A DNA stretch of 64,000 bases from Isoetes taiwanensis (GCA_021234155.1 JAJEKV010000018.1:20073252-20137251); one strand, 5' to 3'; counted from the stretch's first letter, positions 47,252 to 59,554 are shown. Notes: generated from the sequence alone by a model not told the origin. Numbers and translations are program-made.

Positions 47252-47882
47252 TCAAAACTCTGTTTGACCTGCATCATAGCTCTTTGGATTCATATCACCG
47301 AAAGACATCCATTGATGTAGGATTAGATCGTGTATTATTGAACTGTCACTATTTGTTTTTACAAAAAAAAAAAAAACGAGATGTTGTAATCCAATAGTTC
47401 TCCACAAATTCTCTGTAATTGGAGCTATGCTAGAACTGAATCCCTTAGAATAGCACTCTCTTTCAAAATAAGGCCTGAGATCCTTGCCATTTTTAGGATT
47501 AGGCAACAATTTTCCTTCTGGAGTCATCAAGTAGAATGCCTCACCTGGTACCTCTTTATCAATCAGAAATGGGCCTTCCCATGGGCTTTGAAATTTGGAT
47601 AAATGCTTCTTAGCGGTCCTGTACAAACACCAATTTCCCTTCCTCAAATGGATTGACAATCTGTAACCTGTCTTTGATAAGCTTTATTTTTTGTTTATGC
47701 CTCATATTGAAGTTTGTTGTTTCTTGTCTCGTCTCTTGCAATTGCAGCAAATCGTCCATCCTATTATGCACTTGATTTGGAGTTGAAACTTCTCCTAAAT
47801 TCTCATTATAAGGTAGCTCCACAAATGAACACAAATGAATGTCTAAATGAATAGGCATTACAGCTTGCACTCCATAAACCAA
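47252..47882 (-). pseudogene. Ty3/gypsy integrase C-terminal fragment, minus strand
   Basis: Right to left: LVYG-type motif (MVYGVQAVMPIHLDI), the linker LLQLQETRQET...HKQKIKLIKDR, and the SH3-like end VNPFEEGKLVFVQDR. A one-base frameshift near 47628 follows, then SKFQSPWEGPFLIDKEVP and YLMTPEGKLLPNP with LRPYF. This is the typical end of a plant gypsy polyprotein. The catalytic core and all upstream domains are missing. Confidence 0.75.
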
Positions 47883-48454
47883 TTCAAACTAGAAACGTGT
47901 GACCGGCGATGCCGAGCATTATGGGACGTGTGGATTGCATTTATGGCAATATATGTTGTAGGTGCAATAGAGAACAAATATTATCGTTAAAGTACGAACA
48001 AACTCGTAAAAAAACATGTTTAGTTCTTGGTTTAACAATTGCCAGTTATATCAACAAATTGCCTTTAACCAAATATTAAACAAAACAATTCTGCTACACA
48101 CAAATAGAAAATATTTTTGGTGCAATCTAAAACTATAAAGTATATGTTCGTAAGCCTCAATTAGATCCCCATCATGAAGAACATATCCAAAGAACTCTAG
48201 GATCATCTGTCGGCTCGATTTAAAGCTCATTTGCGATGCTGGCATACTATTTTATATTTTAATAGAAACTGGGTAAGCTCATAACCACCAACTTGGCTTA
48301 GGATTTTCAAGTTCCCAATGTATAAAAGGTGTATAGTGCCCCATGATCTACATCAATCGAAGGTCAATAAAGGCCAAAGAAACATGATAAGCCTTGAATA
48401 AAAACACCTATACATGCACTATGTGAAAAACCTATACATGCACTATGTGGACAT

Positions 48455-48690
48455 CTAAATGTTATTCAAGGATCTGACACTTACCTTATTGAACCATGAA
48501 ACCGCATTGGGGCCGTATTGAGGCATGGATAGTGGGTCTTTAATGGTGGCCCAAATTCCTTGTTGGTTTTGTACCCTTGAGAAGGCTATATACAATTGCC
48601 CCTGTGAAAGGATAGGCTTTGGGGAATATGTACGCATCTTATGCATTGTCTGGCCCTGGGATATGTTTATCCCTTCTTCAAATTTAGCTC
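48455..48690 (-). pseudogene. PIF1-type helicase C-terminal fragment (Helitron-like)
   Basis: The minus strand reads INISQGQTMHKMRTYSPKPI then LSQGQLYIAFSRVQNQQGIW, matching helicase motifs V and VI of PIF1 helicases, as in the Hel domain of Helitrons (SQGQT and GQLY-A-SR). A donor-like AAG|GTAAGT follows at about 48478. The Walker A and Rep domains are not present. It is either a Helitron remnant or a piece of a PIF1-like gene family common in plants. Confidence 0.6.
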
Positions 48691-49074
48691 ATGGGGTGGC
48701 ACATTACTTGGGAGTTTGTGCAAGGGAAAATGTGGCAGAGTTTGAGTAAGAAATGAGGTTTTCATAGAAGAAAACCTTGTTAGGGCCTAACCTTGTTAAA
48801 TTTGGCAGATTTGTCACTGAACAGTGGAGAAGGGTCGATTTGCAGCCAAGGCTGGACTGGTTCTTCTGTTTCTTGTGTGTTTGTTTAGGGCCTGTTGCTA
48901 TTGCTCGGTTTTCTATTGTGCATATATTTCTTTTGTTCTGTCTTCTGAGGTTCAATTCCTCTGAAGAAATAGAAGCAAGAAACGTTTGCTATGAGAAGTT
49001 CAGTATGTTTGCTATGTTGTACGCTTGATGCGAGAACGATAACCATTGGATTTGTGTTTTTAAATGCCTCCTTG

Positions 49075-49210
49075 CAAATCGGGTCAACATGGGGCTGCTT
49101 GACCCCACCTTGATTTGCATGGGACGGATTACAGGGAATGCCATGGAATATTATGCGGGATATTGCATGATCTAATGGTCACAAAAAATTGTGAGACACT
49201 CCAAACGATA
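49075..49210 (+). repeat. Dispersed repeat Z2
   Basis: Second copy of Z1 (40050-40200), same orientation, roughly 70-75% identical by eye, keeping the GGGTCAA/TTGACCC inverted repeat. Confidence 0.6.
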
Positions 49211-50754
49211 AATGTTGATTGATGTGAGAGTTGATATATGTCATCTCAAATTTATAGATAAGGTGAAAAATTATGTTGACAATTGCATATTGACTTGAAT
49301 CATGGAGGGATTGGAGTTGTTCATGAAGATTGATAGGGCAAGGTTGTTAAGTCTGTAATATTGAATACAAAAAGGATTGCATTAAATGATTTATTAGATG
49401 ATTCATGGAACAAACATTCAATGGCATTAGGGACCCGATGACCACATCAATTAGTGGCATTAACTACCATTTTTTTCCCCAACTGCTGTCTTATATCTCA
49501 GTCTCCATCCTTCACCCTTAAAGATAATTTTGCACACAAAAATCATTCTGTGTATCTGTGTCTTTCATCTTGCAAGACCTTTTGCTTTCCAGATGCTTAA
49601 TCCATGTAGTTGATGTCAGACATCAAGTTTCAGAGAAGTTAACTGTCGAGTTATTAATCTGTTGAGTTTTAGCATCTTTTTAATTTGCAATCATCTTGTG
49701 TCTAGTTGCGTGCATCAATGTCTTGTTCTTTAAAACCATAAGTTTACATTCTTGTCCATATCAATACTGTCTTGAGGAAGCAGCAGCTAGAGAAGTAAAT
49801 TTTGTTTCTGGAGGCAACTCATCCCTCTAAATATGTCTATGGAAACAATTATAAAAGGTGTTTTCTACATTCATGGATGATAGATGAGAAATACACAAAT
49901 GGAATGCCATTGCATATTTGATGTAAAAGATGCATAAATGTCAGATGCGTTATCCAAAAGTTTTAACTTAGGTTCACCAGAACTTGAAGGCATTTCCTGC
50001 AAAATATAGAACATGATAAATGCCACTAACTGATCAACCTGTGCATAAGCACGATATGCAGTACACAACAATAGCTGTTTTTGTTGAGTATGTGTGCCAA
50101 ATAGCCAAGGAAACCAAACATCAGCACAATGCTATGGCATACAATGTTGAGAACAATGTAATTGCATACAACAACTGAGTGTAAACCACCATGGGCCATC
50201 TGAGACTTTGTGAGGCATCAGCTTCTTTATCATCTAGGAGTAGCTTTGAGTGCATTTATCAAAGCTAGCAAGCAAGAACAGAGATCCGAGCAAGCATTTA
50301 TTAGATCATGTAAGCAGGTCTTTGCTTCACATCCAGACTTAAATCCCCTGTTTTACCTCCTATTCTTACTTCCCATGGAAGAAGGGGCCTCCAGATTATG
50401 CCTTTCTGCATAAGGTTTCAATATATTTATTCTTTTTTTCTGCATTTGGCTTGCTTTGGGTATTAAATCTTGTTGTTTGAGTCCCCGAACTTCTACATTT
50501 GCAGGAACTCAGAGAATGCAAGGCTTGCAACAAAACTATCAGCCTTTGCTTTTTTGCATCGCTGCTACGAATCTGCCTTGAACAAGAAGATCAACAAAAA
50601 AAAGTTAACCTAAAAACCTGAAACGAGAAGAAATCAATCCAACAACTCCATTCCTCCAAGAATCGGCCCTGCACGAGAAGAAATCGGTCCTGCAAGGAGA
50701 AAAACAGGGGAAAAAACAAGAACAAAAATTCCCTCTACCGGTGGATCACATGCG
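49211..50754. other. Intergenic, nothing recognised
   Basis: AT-rich, no domain-bearing frame. It borders the left inverted repeat of the DNA transposon. Confidence 0.4.
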
Positions 50755-50816
50755 GTAACCCACGGGCAGTCGAGGGTTTCCGGCGAGAAACCGGCAGGCG
50801 GCGGCGTCGAACGGGC

Positions 50817-52513
50817 ATGAGAGTCATTGTCAGGAAAGGTAGCAAGAATGTAACTCAGGCTGTTCCAAAAAACAGAGAATGGATGACTGTATTATGCTGT
50901 GTGAATGCGCAGGGATGTAAGATTCCAAACCTTTATGTGTTTAAAGGAAAGAGGTTCAGAGACAATAACTTAATAGCAGGTTGTGAGCCTGGAGCTATCA
51001 TGGCTTATCAAAAGAAGGCCTGGATTACTGACATACTCTTTTATGCATGGCTGGACCACTTCAAAAATTCTGTTCCAGGTTCACTTATTGATCTGTGATG
51101 GCCATGATTCCCACGTAACTATTAAGACCTTGCAGAAAGCCAGAGACATTGGTCTTCATATAGTGCAACTTCCTTCCCATACCTCACACAAGCTGCAGCC
51201 GCTTGATGTAGCTTGTTTCTCACCTTTTAAGGCTTCATTTAGAAGGATGAGGTCCATTTTTATGCACAAGAAGTACGGGATGGAACCCACTAAAGAAGAT
51301 TTAGCCACAATGGTTTCCAATTCCCTCGCCACATCCCTTACTCCATCCAACATAGTTGCAGGTTTTAGGAAAACTGGAATATGGTCATGGTCTGATAAGG
51401 CAGTTCTTCCTGATCCAATTGTTGATGGTCTACAACAAGAGAATAGTGTACATGTAGCAGCAGCAATGGAAAACCAAGCAGCAGCAAGTGTAGAATGTGC
51501 AACAATAAATGGAGAGGGTACATCAACAAATCAAGGTAATTCAATTTATTGTTTAATTGTATCATTGAAACTTAAAGTAGTATCTCATCAAAATCTAATT
51601 CTTGTTTTTTTATTGTTCTCAGGTTTGAATGCTGATCCAATAGTTCACAATGAAGAGGTCAATGCGCCAACATCTAATGATATGCAATCAAAGAGATGGC
51701 AATGGTATGTCTGCTTCAACTAGTATTTTTGTTACAAATCAGATTGTTGCAAATGGGGTCTCTAGGGAAAATCAAAATGTTACAAATGGTATTTCGGTTG
51801 CAAATAATATTCCTATAGCTAGAAATAGTGGTAGAAGAGGAAAGTTACCAGAATCTTTGCAAGGGAGGTTTTGTGTCACTTCTGATCAGATGATCCAGGC
51901 TAAGTTGGATGAGAAGAAGAGGATGGAAGAAGTAGCTAGGTTGAAGAAGGAAAAAGTAGAAGAGAAAAAGAGGCTTCAAGAAAAAGAAGACTGACCAAGG
52001 AGAGGGAGAAGAAGAGGAAAGAGGAAGTGAGAAAGGAGAAGGAAGAAAAGAAATTGGCTGCCCAACAAGCAACCCAACATGCAGTAAAACTGAGACAGAT
52101 GCTATATGATGAAGAAGGTAGGTTGAAGCATTCAGAAAGAGAGTTATTTGGAACCTCTACTTTAGGAACGTCAGCCAAGAGGGCAAGAGAGCGAGATAGA
52201 GCCAAGAGATTGAAGAAAAAGAATTTCTGAAACTGTTATTCCTGATGTAGAAGGAGTTACAGCTGAGAGTCAACCCCATCATGAAGGTAATTTGCTGCCT
52301 AATTCTATGTTAAATTTATCTTCACAACTAAAATCCTTATTGCGTGCAGGTAGTAGTGAACCTATGCATTTAGAAGTAGATCTAGAGATTGACAAGGATG
52401 ATGCTAGGGAACTTTCAAATGATTCAGATGAAGAGTTCATCAATGCTATGGATTTTCAAGATAGCCAAGATCCAGATTATGATGCTAACGATGAAATAGG
52501 ATGCAGTTTATAA
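50817..52513 (+). pseudogene. DDE_1 (pogo/Jerky-like) transposase, N-terminus lost
   Basis: Pogo-type transposases cut and paste the element. The frame begins within the catalytic domain (RVIVRKGSKNVTQAVPKNRE, WMTVLCCVNAQG). A frameshift near 51078 precedes LLICDGHDSHVT (second Asp) and LPSHTSHKLQPLDVACFSP (third Asp), then GFRKTGIW. The first Asp (usually DETG) and the HTH/CENP-B DNA-binding part are missing. Downstream, a possible intron (about 51535-51622) and further shifts lead to a Lys/Glu-rich coiled-coil tail and an acidic C-terminus (about 52370-52510). Not functional. Confidence 0.75.
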
Positions 52514-53417
52514 GACACACATGTCTGTTCGTGGGATGAGCGAGTGAGGAAGAGAAAAGCAAAGCAGATTTGGCACACAATGAAGATGAATCTGCATGCA
52601 ACGAAGATTCTGAAAACCCTATTAAAAAAACCAAGTGTTTGGTGGACATCTACAGGTCTTAATACAATTGCATTGTGTTGATGTTATCTATTCTGTTGTA
52701 TCTTCCTATCTCCTCAATGTTAGTGAAGTTTTTGCTGCATGGTATTTGCAGTTCATGAGAAACTTTAGTAAACTGTATTTCTGTTTTTGTGAGATATAGA
52801 TCATTAGGTTGATCATTTAGTTTATATAGATATACTGGTATACTCTTCAATAAGGTGCATTGTTGATCCAAATGGTGTCACCTTCTAATCCATTATGGTG
52901 TATTTGTGACTCATTAAGGTGTATTTGTGATCTAATAAAGTCTGATTGAAATCCATTATGGATTGCGTGGATCACCATTGAAAGGAAACCTTCATAGCAA
53001 TGAGGTTCAGGTTGTCACCATTACAGGTAAATGGCTTCACCAGTGAGGATCAGGTTGTCACCATTGCAGGTAACTTGCTTCACCAATAAAGCATCACCAT
53101 TGGAGCCCATGCTGTCACCATATGGGTAACTTGACCCCCACTAGATTTGATGTCATACAATCAGGTAACTATCATCCTGAATAGGATAATAATTTTTCGA
53201 AGTTGTTGCTTATGTCCTAGGTCACATTTTGCATCTACAAATTGTTCAATTTGGTAAATTGGTTGTCGTTTGATAGAAATTTAGTCTTATGTTCACCATT
53301 GACGGCCCACCTCCCTTAATTTTGCACGGTAGGTTACAATAGTACCGGGAATTTCCCGAACCAAGGAAGGAATTCATTGCAAAAGTTGCATTGCAGTGAA
53401 TGAAAACTGCAAACCTT

Positions 53418-53419
<2 letters not shown>

Positions 53420-53452
<33 letters not shown>
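53420..53452. repeat. Poly(T) run of about 32 bases
   Basis: A homopolymer inside the right non-coding half of the TIR element. It may be an inverted poly(A) tail of a small retroposon, but no body is recognised. Confidence 0.6.
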
Positions 53453-53453
<1 letters not shown>

Positions 53454-53863
53454 AGAGCTAGAAAACCTTCCAATTTCTGGCATGAAAATCAACTCAAAAG
53501 CTTTATCTCAAATTTGCAAATCTAATAAGCAGATTCAAAAAACAAATTGCAGGGAGCAGAGATTTGCCCGGTTTGAGCTGTCCCATAGATATCTTGGAGC
53601 CCCAGATATCGGAGAAGAGATCCACGCATCTCAGATTTAGGGATTCTGCTCTATTCTATTCTATTCTAAAACCTATATACAAAGGCAAATTCTAAATCTA
53701 AGAAAGCAAACATGTTTGATCTTAAGCAAGATCTTGTTTGGCCAAGATCTCCAGCTGGCTGGACCTACTGGCCACTATTCTTCAAGCAATGATTTTGTCT
53801 GATGGTTTTGGGCCGCCGCCTGCCGGTTTCCCGCCGGAAACCCTCGACTGCCCGTGGGTTCCC

Positions 53864-54210
53864 TAGCACTTCTCTAACAACACCAACAAATCTTATTTTC
53901 ACTTGGCTAACAACTGATTTTCCTGTTTTAACCAATTGAGCAACAAAAATGATTGACATTTTGGTATTTGGGTATACCATCCATAGGTAGGCATTGTTTT
54001 TTTTTTGTTAGTGGTCCTTAGAAAGTGGAGGTCTCATCATTGGGGAACGCCATAACCAAAAGCTCCTTCAATGCTATGGCCGGAGTTCTGGAAGTCTGAT
54101 TACCATTATACAATCTATGGCTCTGCACAACCGCCTGGCTTTGATGCCCCCAACATATCAAAATCGCTGCAAGATTTTTGAAAACTCATACAGCCTTTTC
54201 GTCGCATGCT
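53864..54210 (+). pseudogene. Truncated copy of serine acetyltransferase 5' region and start
   Basis: 53864-53985 matches 58102-58153 (with a 51-57 bp difference), and 53980-54210 matches 59548-59760. It contains the start codon equivalent at 54119 ([19 protein letters not shown]), followed by NSYSLFVAC and a stop at about 54210. The rest of exon 1 and all acetyltransferase exons are missing. It preserves the sequence before the 1.39-kb insertion that now sits upstream of the full gene. GCTATGGCCGGAGTTCTGG also recurs at 56377. Confidence 0.8.
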
Positions 54211-56087
54211 AGATGGTGCTTTTATAGAATGCTGGCATGCAAAATGGCTCCAAGGATCTGCATCTAGCTCAACCGCCCTCCATAAAACTTGAGCAGCCAT
54301 ATTATCCATCCCTGGATTCGAATAGGCTGCTAACCTGCTTATGCCTGCAGCAAAAAAATTTCTGTCTCACCCTGCCTGCCGCTTGCTCTCAATGCTTCTT
54401 GTTCTTGATGCAATGTTGCTTCGCCAAAATCGCCCGGAGATGGGATGGGAAGCGAAGCCCCTAACTTTGCTCTGAGCTGCCGCCACTTGATGCCATTTCC
54501 TTCCGCTAAACCTAAACAAAAAAATGTTACTTTTACTCTTAGCTCCCCCAAAAAAAAAAAAAAAAAAAAAAACTTTTATCCTCCTCTAAAAAAACCGAAC
54601 CTAAAAAAAAAAAGAAAAGAAGGTGTAAATAGTATCTCATGAGGAATCCGACAAATGAAAAAGGGGCAAAAGACTTTTATGGCAACATTTTTTTGTCCCT
54701 TCAAATTTCCTATAACGTCAAAAAGTTGAACGGGCCCACATCCGTCGACTTTTTCTTATACATGTGAATTTAGAGAATTTGTAGGATGCATTAGCTTAAA
54801 CCTCGATATTTCCCGAACCAAGCTCTTATATTTCTTCCTTCCTTCAAACTTCTCCAATCCCACCCTATTCTTTGCCCCAAGCTTGCATTTCTGCTAGTTT
54901 TTTATTTTTCCTTAAGGCATTACAACTCCCAAGTATTTGGATTTTGGTCTGTATAGACGCTCCCTATTGGAAAAGTCAGGAACGCGTGGTAGGGAATGGC
55001 AATTGGAATCTTGGTATTCTTGCTTCATTTGAAGTACATGCTTATGACCACAAGAATTTTGGTTGGAGTAAATAAAAACAATGCACATGCTACTGAAATT
55101 TTCTCATTCAAGATGCAAGAGATGGCAAGAGAAAGTGCAAAATCTTAACATTCCAGCTTTTCAAATGATAAGAAACGTCTTTGGATTTTCTCGTGGAGGT
55201 CTTGATCAACCATCTATCCTTATATTTGATCCAAGTCATTTTTAACGGTAAGAAATTAGATTATGTTGTATATGCAAAGATAGTATTACATGGGTAAACT
55301 CTTTGGAATAGCATCTTACATGGGATAGCTGGGCTATTGTTTAAATAGGAAATTCTGGAATTAGGATCATATGTGCTATTCATCAAAGTAGGCATTCTTG
55401 TTTTGTCCATTTGGAACAGCTATTCTTCAGGCTGATTACTTTAATGCTTTAGTGTTCTCATGATAGAAGGCATCCATTGAGCTTGTCAAAATCTTTTTGA
55501 ACCGCCTCAAAATCTTTTCTGATGCTCATCGGTTTTCAATATTGGAATCAAGTTTGTGAAGGACATGCTTATTTATGATTAAGATATGATCGAAGGTCCT
55601 TTCTAGATATGACAATGTGTTGAAGGCATTGCTTCTGCTTGCTGATAAGCTTCTCAAAGAAGGCATTGATCTTGGTGGGTCATTGGGTATTACAATTTAG
55701 ATCACTAGTGACACCGTTCTAATTTGTTGTCCTTAACATGGAATACGACATCATTATAATTTCTGGCTATAGAACTACTTGCGGTTCAATCCTGGATAAA
55801 TAGTGAATCAAAGATCAGATAATGATGAAGCATGTATCACTAAATGAATACTATCCGGGTCAATCCTGGATGAATAGTGAATCAATTAGAACCATTGAAA
55901 ATTACTGCTGGCACGTATTGTAGTCATTTAGTCCAATAATATTTCAAATGGTAATTGCATTTAAATTCTCAATGGTAATGCTTTAAATTTCTTCAAGTCG
56001 AGTACAGACATCTTTAGGTTTCTTTACTGGCCTAACCACCTATCTCAGTAGCAATAAAAGAATTAACAATAAAATGATTTTTGACTA
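54211..56087. other. Intergenic with A-runs, nothing recognised
   Basis: Contains a 21-base A-run (about 54550-54571) and A/G-rich low complexity. Open frames at 54872-55075 and in the 55480-55720 area show no recognisable domain. Confidence 0.4.
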
Positions 56088-56372
56088 ATTTAGATATCAA
56101 ACTGACGAAATGTGTGATGCTAGTTATGACGAATTTTGTGACGAAATTTTTGACGAAAAGTCTTGATGAAAAAGCTAATGATTTTTTGATGATTTTTCTG
56201 ACGATTTTGTTGACGAATTTTTTGACCTTTTTTTCTGACGAAAATTTTGATGATTGTCTTGACACTTAATTCTGACGATTGTTTTGACGTTCATTCTGAC
56301 AAAAATCTGACGATTTTCTTGACACTTAATCGTCAGAAGAACTGACGATTTTTTTGACGAATTTTCTGACAC
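56088..56372. repeat. TGACG-rich low-complexity tract
   Basis: About thirteen TGACG pentamers, mostly as CTGACGATTTT or TTGACGAATTTT, are spaced irregularly 12-40 bp apart, with one in reverse (CGTCAG). The tract ends at a short copy of the serine acetyltransferase 5' flank (56377). TGACG is the core of the as-1 element bound by plant TGA bZIP factors. Whether it acts as a binding array or is only degenerate minisatellite is unknown. Confidence 0.6.
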
Positions 56373-56889
56373 TAATGCTATGGCCGGAGTTCTGGTTCAA
56401 CCTACTCTTATGAGTATCTTGCCAACATGATTGATTTAAACCCACAAGCTGTACATCGTTTCTAGATCAACCTGATAGTTTCTTCAGCAAAAGAGCATCT
56501 ATCTATTCAACCAGTGCAAACCAGGACACCACATTCTACTACAAATTTCTCAAGCAAGAAGCTACATATTATAATTTACTTTATCAACACCTGCGAGGGT
56601 GTCTAAATCAAACCAGACATCCAATGGAAACACAAAAAAATAGAGCAAAGATTCATACCTCTGCAAAGGGCGAAAACAAAATCTCTTTGATACTTTAGGG
56701 AAAAATTCGTCAACAAAAACCCTTCTAACAAAAAGTTGCATAGACCTGTATGGATATCTTCTGACCATAAGCGATAAAAAATACAAAGTACTAAAAAATA
56801 CAGCACCAAGAAAACATCGTATGGGCACAAAGATCACTGCAAGAGATGTAACTGCTTTGTTGCTCGGAATGATTTACCATCCTCCATCA

Positions 56890-57290
56890 GAGAGGCCCTA
56901 TTCATTGAAAATGAAAACATCATGGCACAGATCAAGTCTCAGCATAGGTTACTAGAAGAAGGTCTGCATCTCAAACTTTCTGAACTAGAGGAAAGAGCAA
57001 TCATTCTAAAAATGTAGCCCAACAAATTTTCAGGAAGCTTTTGAAAGGAAAAGAGATACTAGAAGTCAAGTCGACGAATTAACGCATGCCTTCAAGGTTG
57101 CTGAAAATGATTACCAGCATAGTCTAATGCAGCTTGAACACCACTTACTTGAAATGAAAATCGAACTTCCAAAAAAGGAGATGGATCTCAGCATTACCCA
57201 AACAGAACTTACTAAAGCACTTGTTAAAGATGTAAAGGACAACATAAAAGAGCTCATAAAAAGAACTACAATATTTCAGATGAGTTAAAG
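56890..57290 (+). pseudogene. Coiled-coil protein remnant
   Basis: Two frames joined near 57030 read SIREALFIENENIMAQIKSQ, LEEGLHLKLSELEERAIIL, then QEAFERKRDTRSQVDELTHA, LMQLEHHLLEMKIELPKKEM. Glu/Lys/Leu heptads indicate a coiled coil such as those in kinesin or myosin-like plant proteins. Stops interrupt it and no globular domain is seen. Confidence 0.45.
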
Positions 57291-58101
57291 AGAGAAAAGA
57301 ACACATTGTCAAGATCTCCTGCAAATATTGCTAAACAAAATGAATTAGATGCAACTGAATGCACATCATGGAAAATAAGGAATGTATAGAAAAGTAGCCT
57401 CAAAAAATCAAGTCGGTAAGCTGCAAATAGCCATATCTGCCAATGACGATGGATGTGCTCTTAGATGCAATCATGGAAATATACGGTTGGGTTCAAGTAA
57501 AAAAGAAGCAGAACTACAAAAACAAGAAACCAAATGAAGAACCACAAAAACAAGTTGGACCCTGTCCATCCAATTCACCAACTGTATAAGCACAAATACT
57601 ATAAAACAAAAGGTCCAGGTCCAAGAAACTGTTTGAGTCCAGATCCCACGAAATTTTTTGCCAGGTCCATATTCCAATTCACCAATGAAAAAAAAAAGAA
57701 CACAAATTGTTTTACCTATAAATCTTCTGCACCTTCGAATATCAGGCCCACGCCCTCGCCCTCGCCCTCCACGGCCATGTCCACCGCTTCCTCGGCACCT
57801 CGTCGGGGCCGTCCACAAAATGCCATTGCTAACTGCGGCTAAAGTGACCTCGTATAGGTCACTTTAACTTTTAGTCCATTTTTCATCCACAGTTATAATT
57901 TTGTTAACAATATACTAACCAACATTTTGGGTGTGAAAGGAACTTTTTATTAGTGTTTTCAGTTAAAAAAAATTAGCAGCCCTTAACTACAAAATACTAA
58001 CTTAACTATTGGTTCGAAGTTGATTGCAGTTAAAAACTCTAACTAAACCAAACTTAACGGTGGGTACGAATAGACCCTAACACCAGCAAATCTTAATCTC
58101 T
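57291..58101. other. Intergenic, GC-rich island near 57740-57830
   Basis: No gene recognised. A short CGCCCTCGCCCTC-rich island sits inside otherwise AT-rich sequence and could encode an Arg/Gly-rich stretch on the minus strand, without support from a domain. Confidence 0.35.
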
Positions 58102-58153
58102 AACAACACCAACAAATCTTATTTTCACTTGGCTAATAACTATACCATCCATA

Positions 58154-59547
58154 TAGTATGCTGTTTTCGTTTTGGGGTTGTGGAGGGTTTTCAGGCAATG
58201 GTGGGGACTATGATTTCGGTATAGTATTGTATAAGAAACGGTATAATTTGCCATGTGAGAGGAGCTTGAGTGTTTCTTGCTATTTTGGGTGCTTGGGAAT
58301 TTTGGCAATTTCTTCTTCCATGGATGTTTTTTTGCAAAGGCTCTTTGGGAAAAAGAAATTGGCGCCCTTTTTGTAGGGCGTGGATAAGAAGGCATGCCTC
58401 CTTCTTTTTTTTGGCACACGCGTGGAGGAGAGGCGGGCGGAGGGGCAAACCACAATGGATCGGGTAACTCATCCTAATGTGTGCTCCTCCACACAGGGCT
58501 TTTCGGATTCATGGGGCCGGGAATCGGCTCTGCCAAGCACAAAACGGTGGAGGCTCTTTGTCTCAGATTGGCGGTCTTAGGAATCAACCACAACTCCAAA
58601 AGCTTGGTTTGGATTATCCATTCTTGAGGGGACAGCCGATGCCAAGTAGCCATTGCCCGTCCTTCCCCAATCGCCCATCGTACTACTGTAGCTTTTTAGT
58701 TCTTTTCACCCGATCCGTAAAAAAGCGGAATAGGTGCAATTCAGCCCTATATCCAGCCTATCACGCCCGTGCCACGTGGCACTTTTATTTTCTGAGGAAT
58801 GTTATGGATAGAAACGGACTTTCGTTCTTTGCGGCAAAACAAATTTACCTCACATTCTGCAGGGGTTTACCTTGATTCGGTGATTCTACGGAGCATTCTC
58901 GATTTTACCCGGCATTACGGTGGCTGAATCGCCCTCTCTCACATCTTCCGCGTTACGGTTGGCAATCTACTTGCCATTCACGGGATGTCAACGAGGAGCT
59001 CGGCTTGGGCGTCGCCTGTTTCCATCCCGAATGGCAAGTGGGGCTGCCATTCCCATATACCCGGAGACCGATGGATTTCTTGATGATCCTACGGCTTATA
59101 GTGAGGCCATTGTGTCGTGAGCCAATGCAGGGATTCGGTGGGCTTGTGTGTTCAAGCTATGGCAGATTTGAACAGGCAGGCGCTTATGCTGCTTACTGGG
59201 AGATTTTGCCTCTGTGTCTGAGACATTGGAGTCAGCCCAACGATTATAAGTAAAAAACGAAAAGCAGAGATTTTGGACACTGTATGGGCTCTGCGTCAAT
59301 TGGATTATTGTTGCCAGAGGATTAGCCGCCTTCAATGGGTTCTGCAATTCTGTGTTTCCTTTTTTTTTTTTGTTTTGGCACGAACCATTGGTTCGTTTTG
59401 CACCATTGAGACTTGTCGTGGGGTGCGTGTGGAAAAAAGTAAGGGCCCTTGATCTGAGAATATTCCTCAGATCGATGGTCCAGAATAAAAGATGAAGCAA
59501 ACGCTATAATACATGGGAAAAACGATCACAACTAAAATCAAGATCCA
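58154..59547. mobile_element. 1.39-kb insertion upstream of serine acetyltransferase, class unknown
   Basis: The paralogous site at 53975-53995 reads CCATCCATAGGTAGGC without interruption. Here the left side ends CCATCCATA and the right side resumes AGATCCATAGGTAGGC, so ATCCATA is a 7-bp target duplication around 1394 bp. The ends (TAGTATGCTG... and ...ACTAAAATCAAG) show no terminal inverted repeat, LTR or poly(A). Open frames inside (for example 58477-58875) are not recognised. It could be a non-autonomous transposon or a retroposed fragment. Confidence 0.65.
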
Positions 59548-59554
59548 TAGGTAG

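Larger units (their letters stand above)
50758..53859 (+). mobile_element. TIR DNA transposon with decayed pogo/Tigger-type transposase
   Basis: The left end ACCCACGGGCAGTCGAGGG (from 50758), with GTTTCCGGCG and ACCGGCAGGCGGCGGC following, recurs inverted at about 53811-53859. The terminal inverted repeats are about 47 bp with one mismatch. TA precedes the left end; the right side has TC, which could be a decayed TA duplication, as expected for Tc1/mariner-pogo elements. Inside lies a truncated DDE transposase (50817-52513). Left TIR and transposase are nearly adjacent, so the 5' coding half was deleted. The right half (52514-53810) holds no coding sequence. Confidence 0.7.

Noticed and set aside
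58477-58875. Protein-coding gene inside the 1.39-kb insertion
   Set aside because: The frame has no recognisable motif, an uneven composition and no start or splice support.
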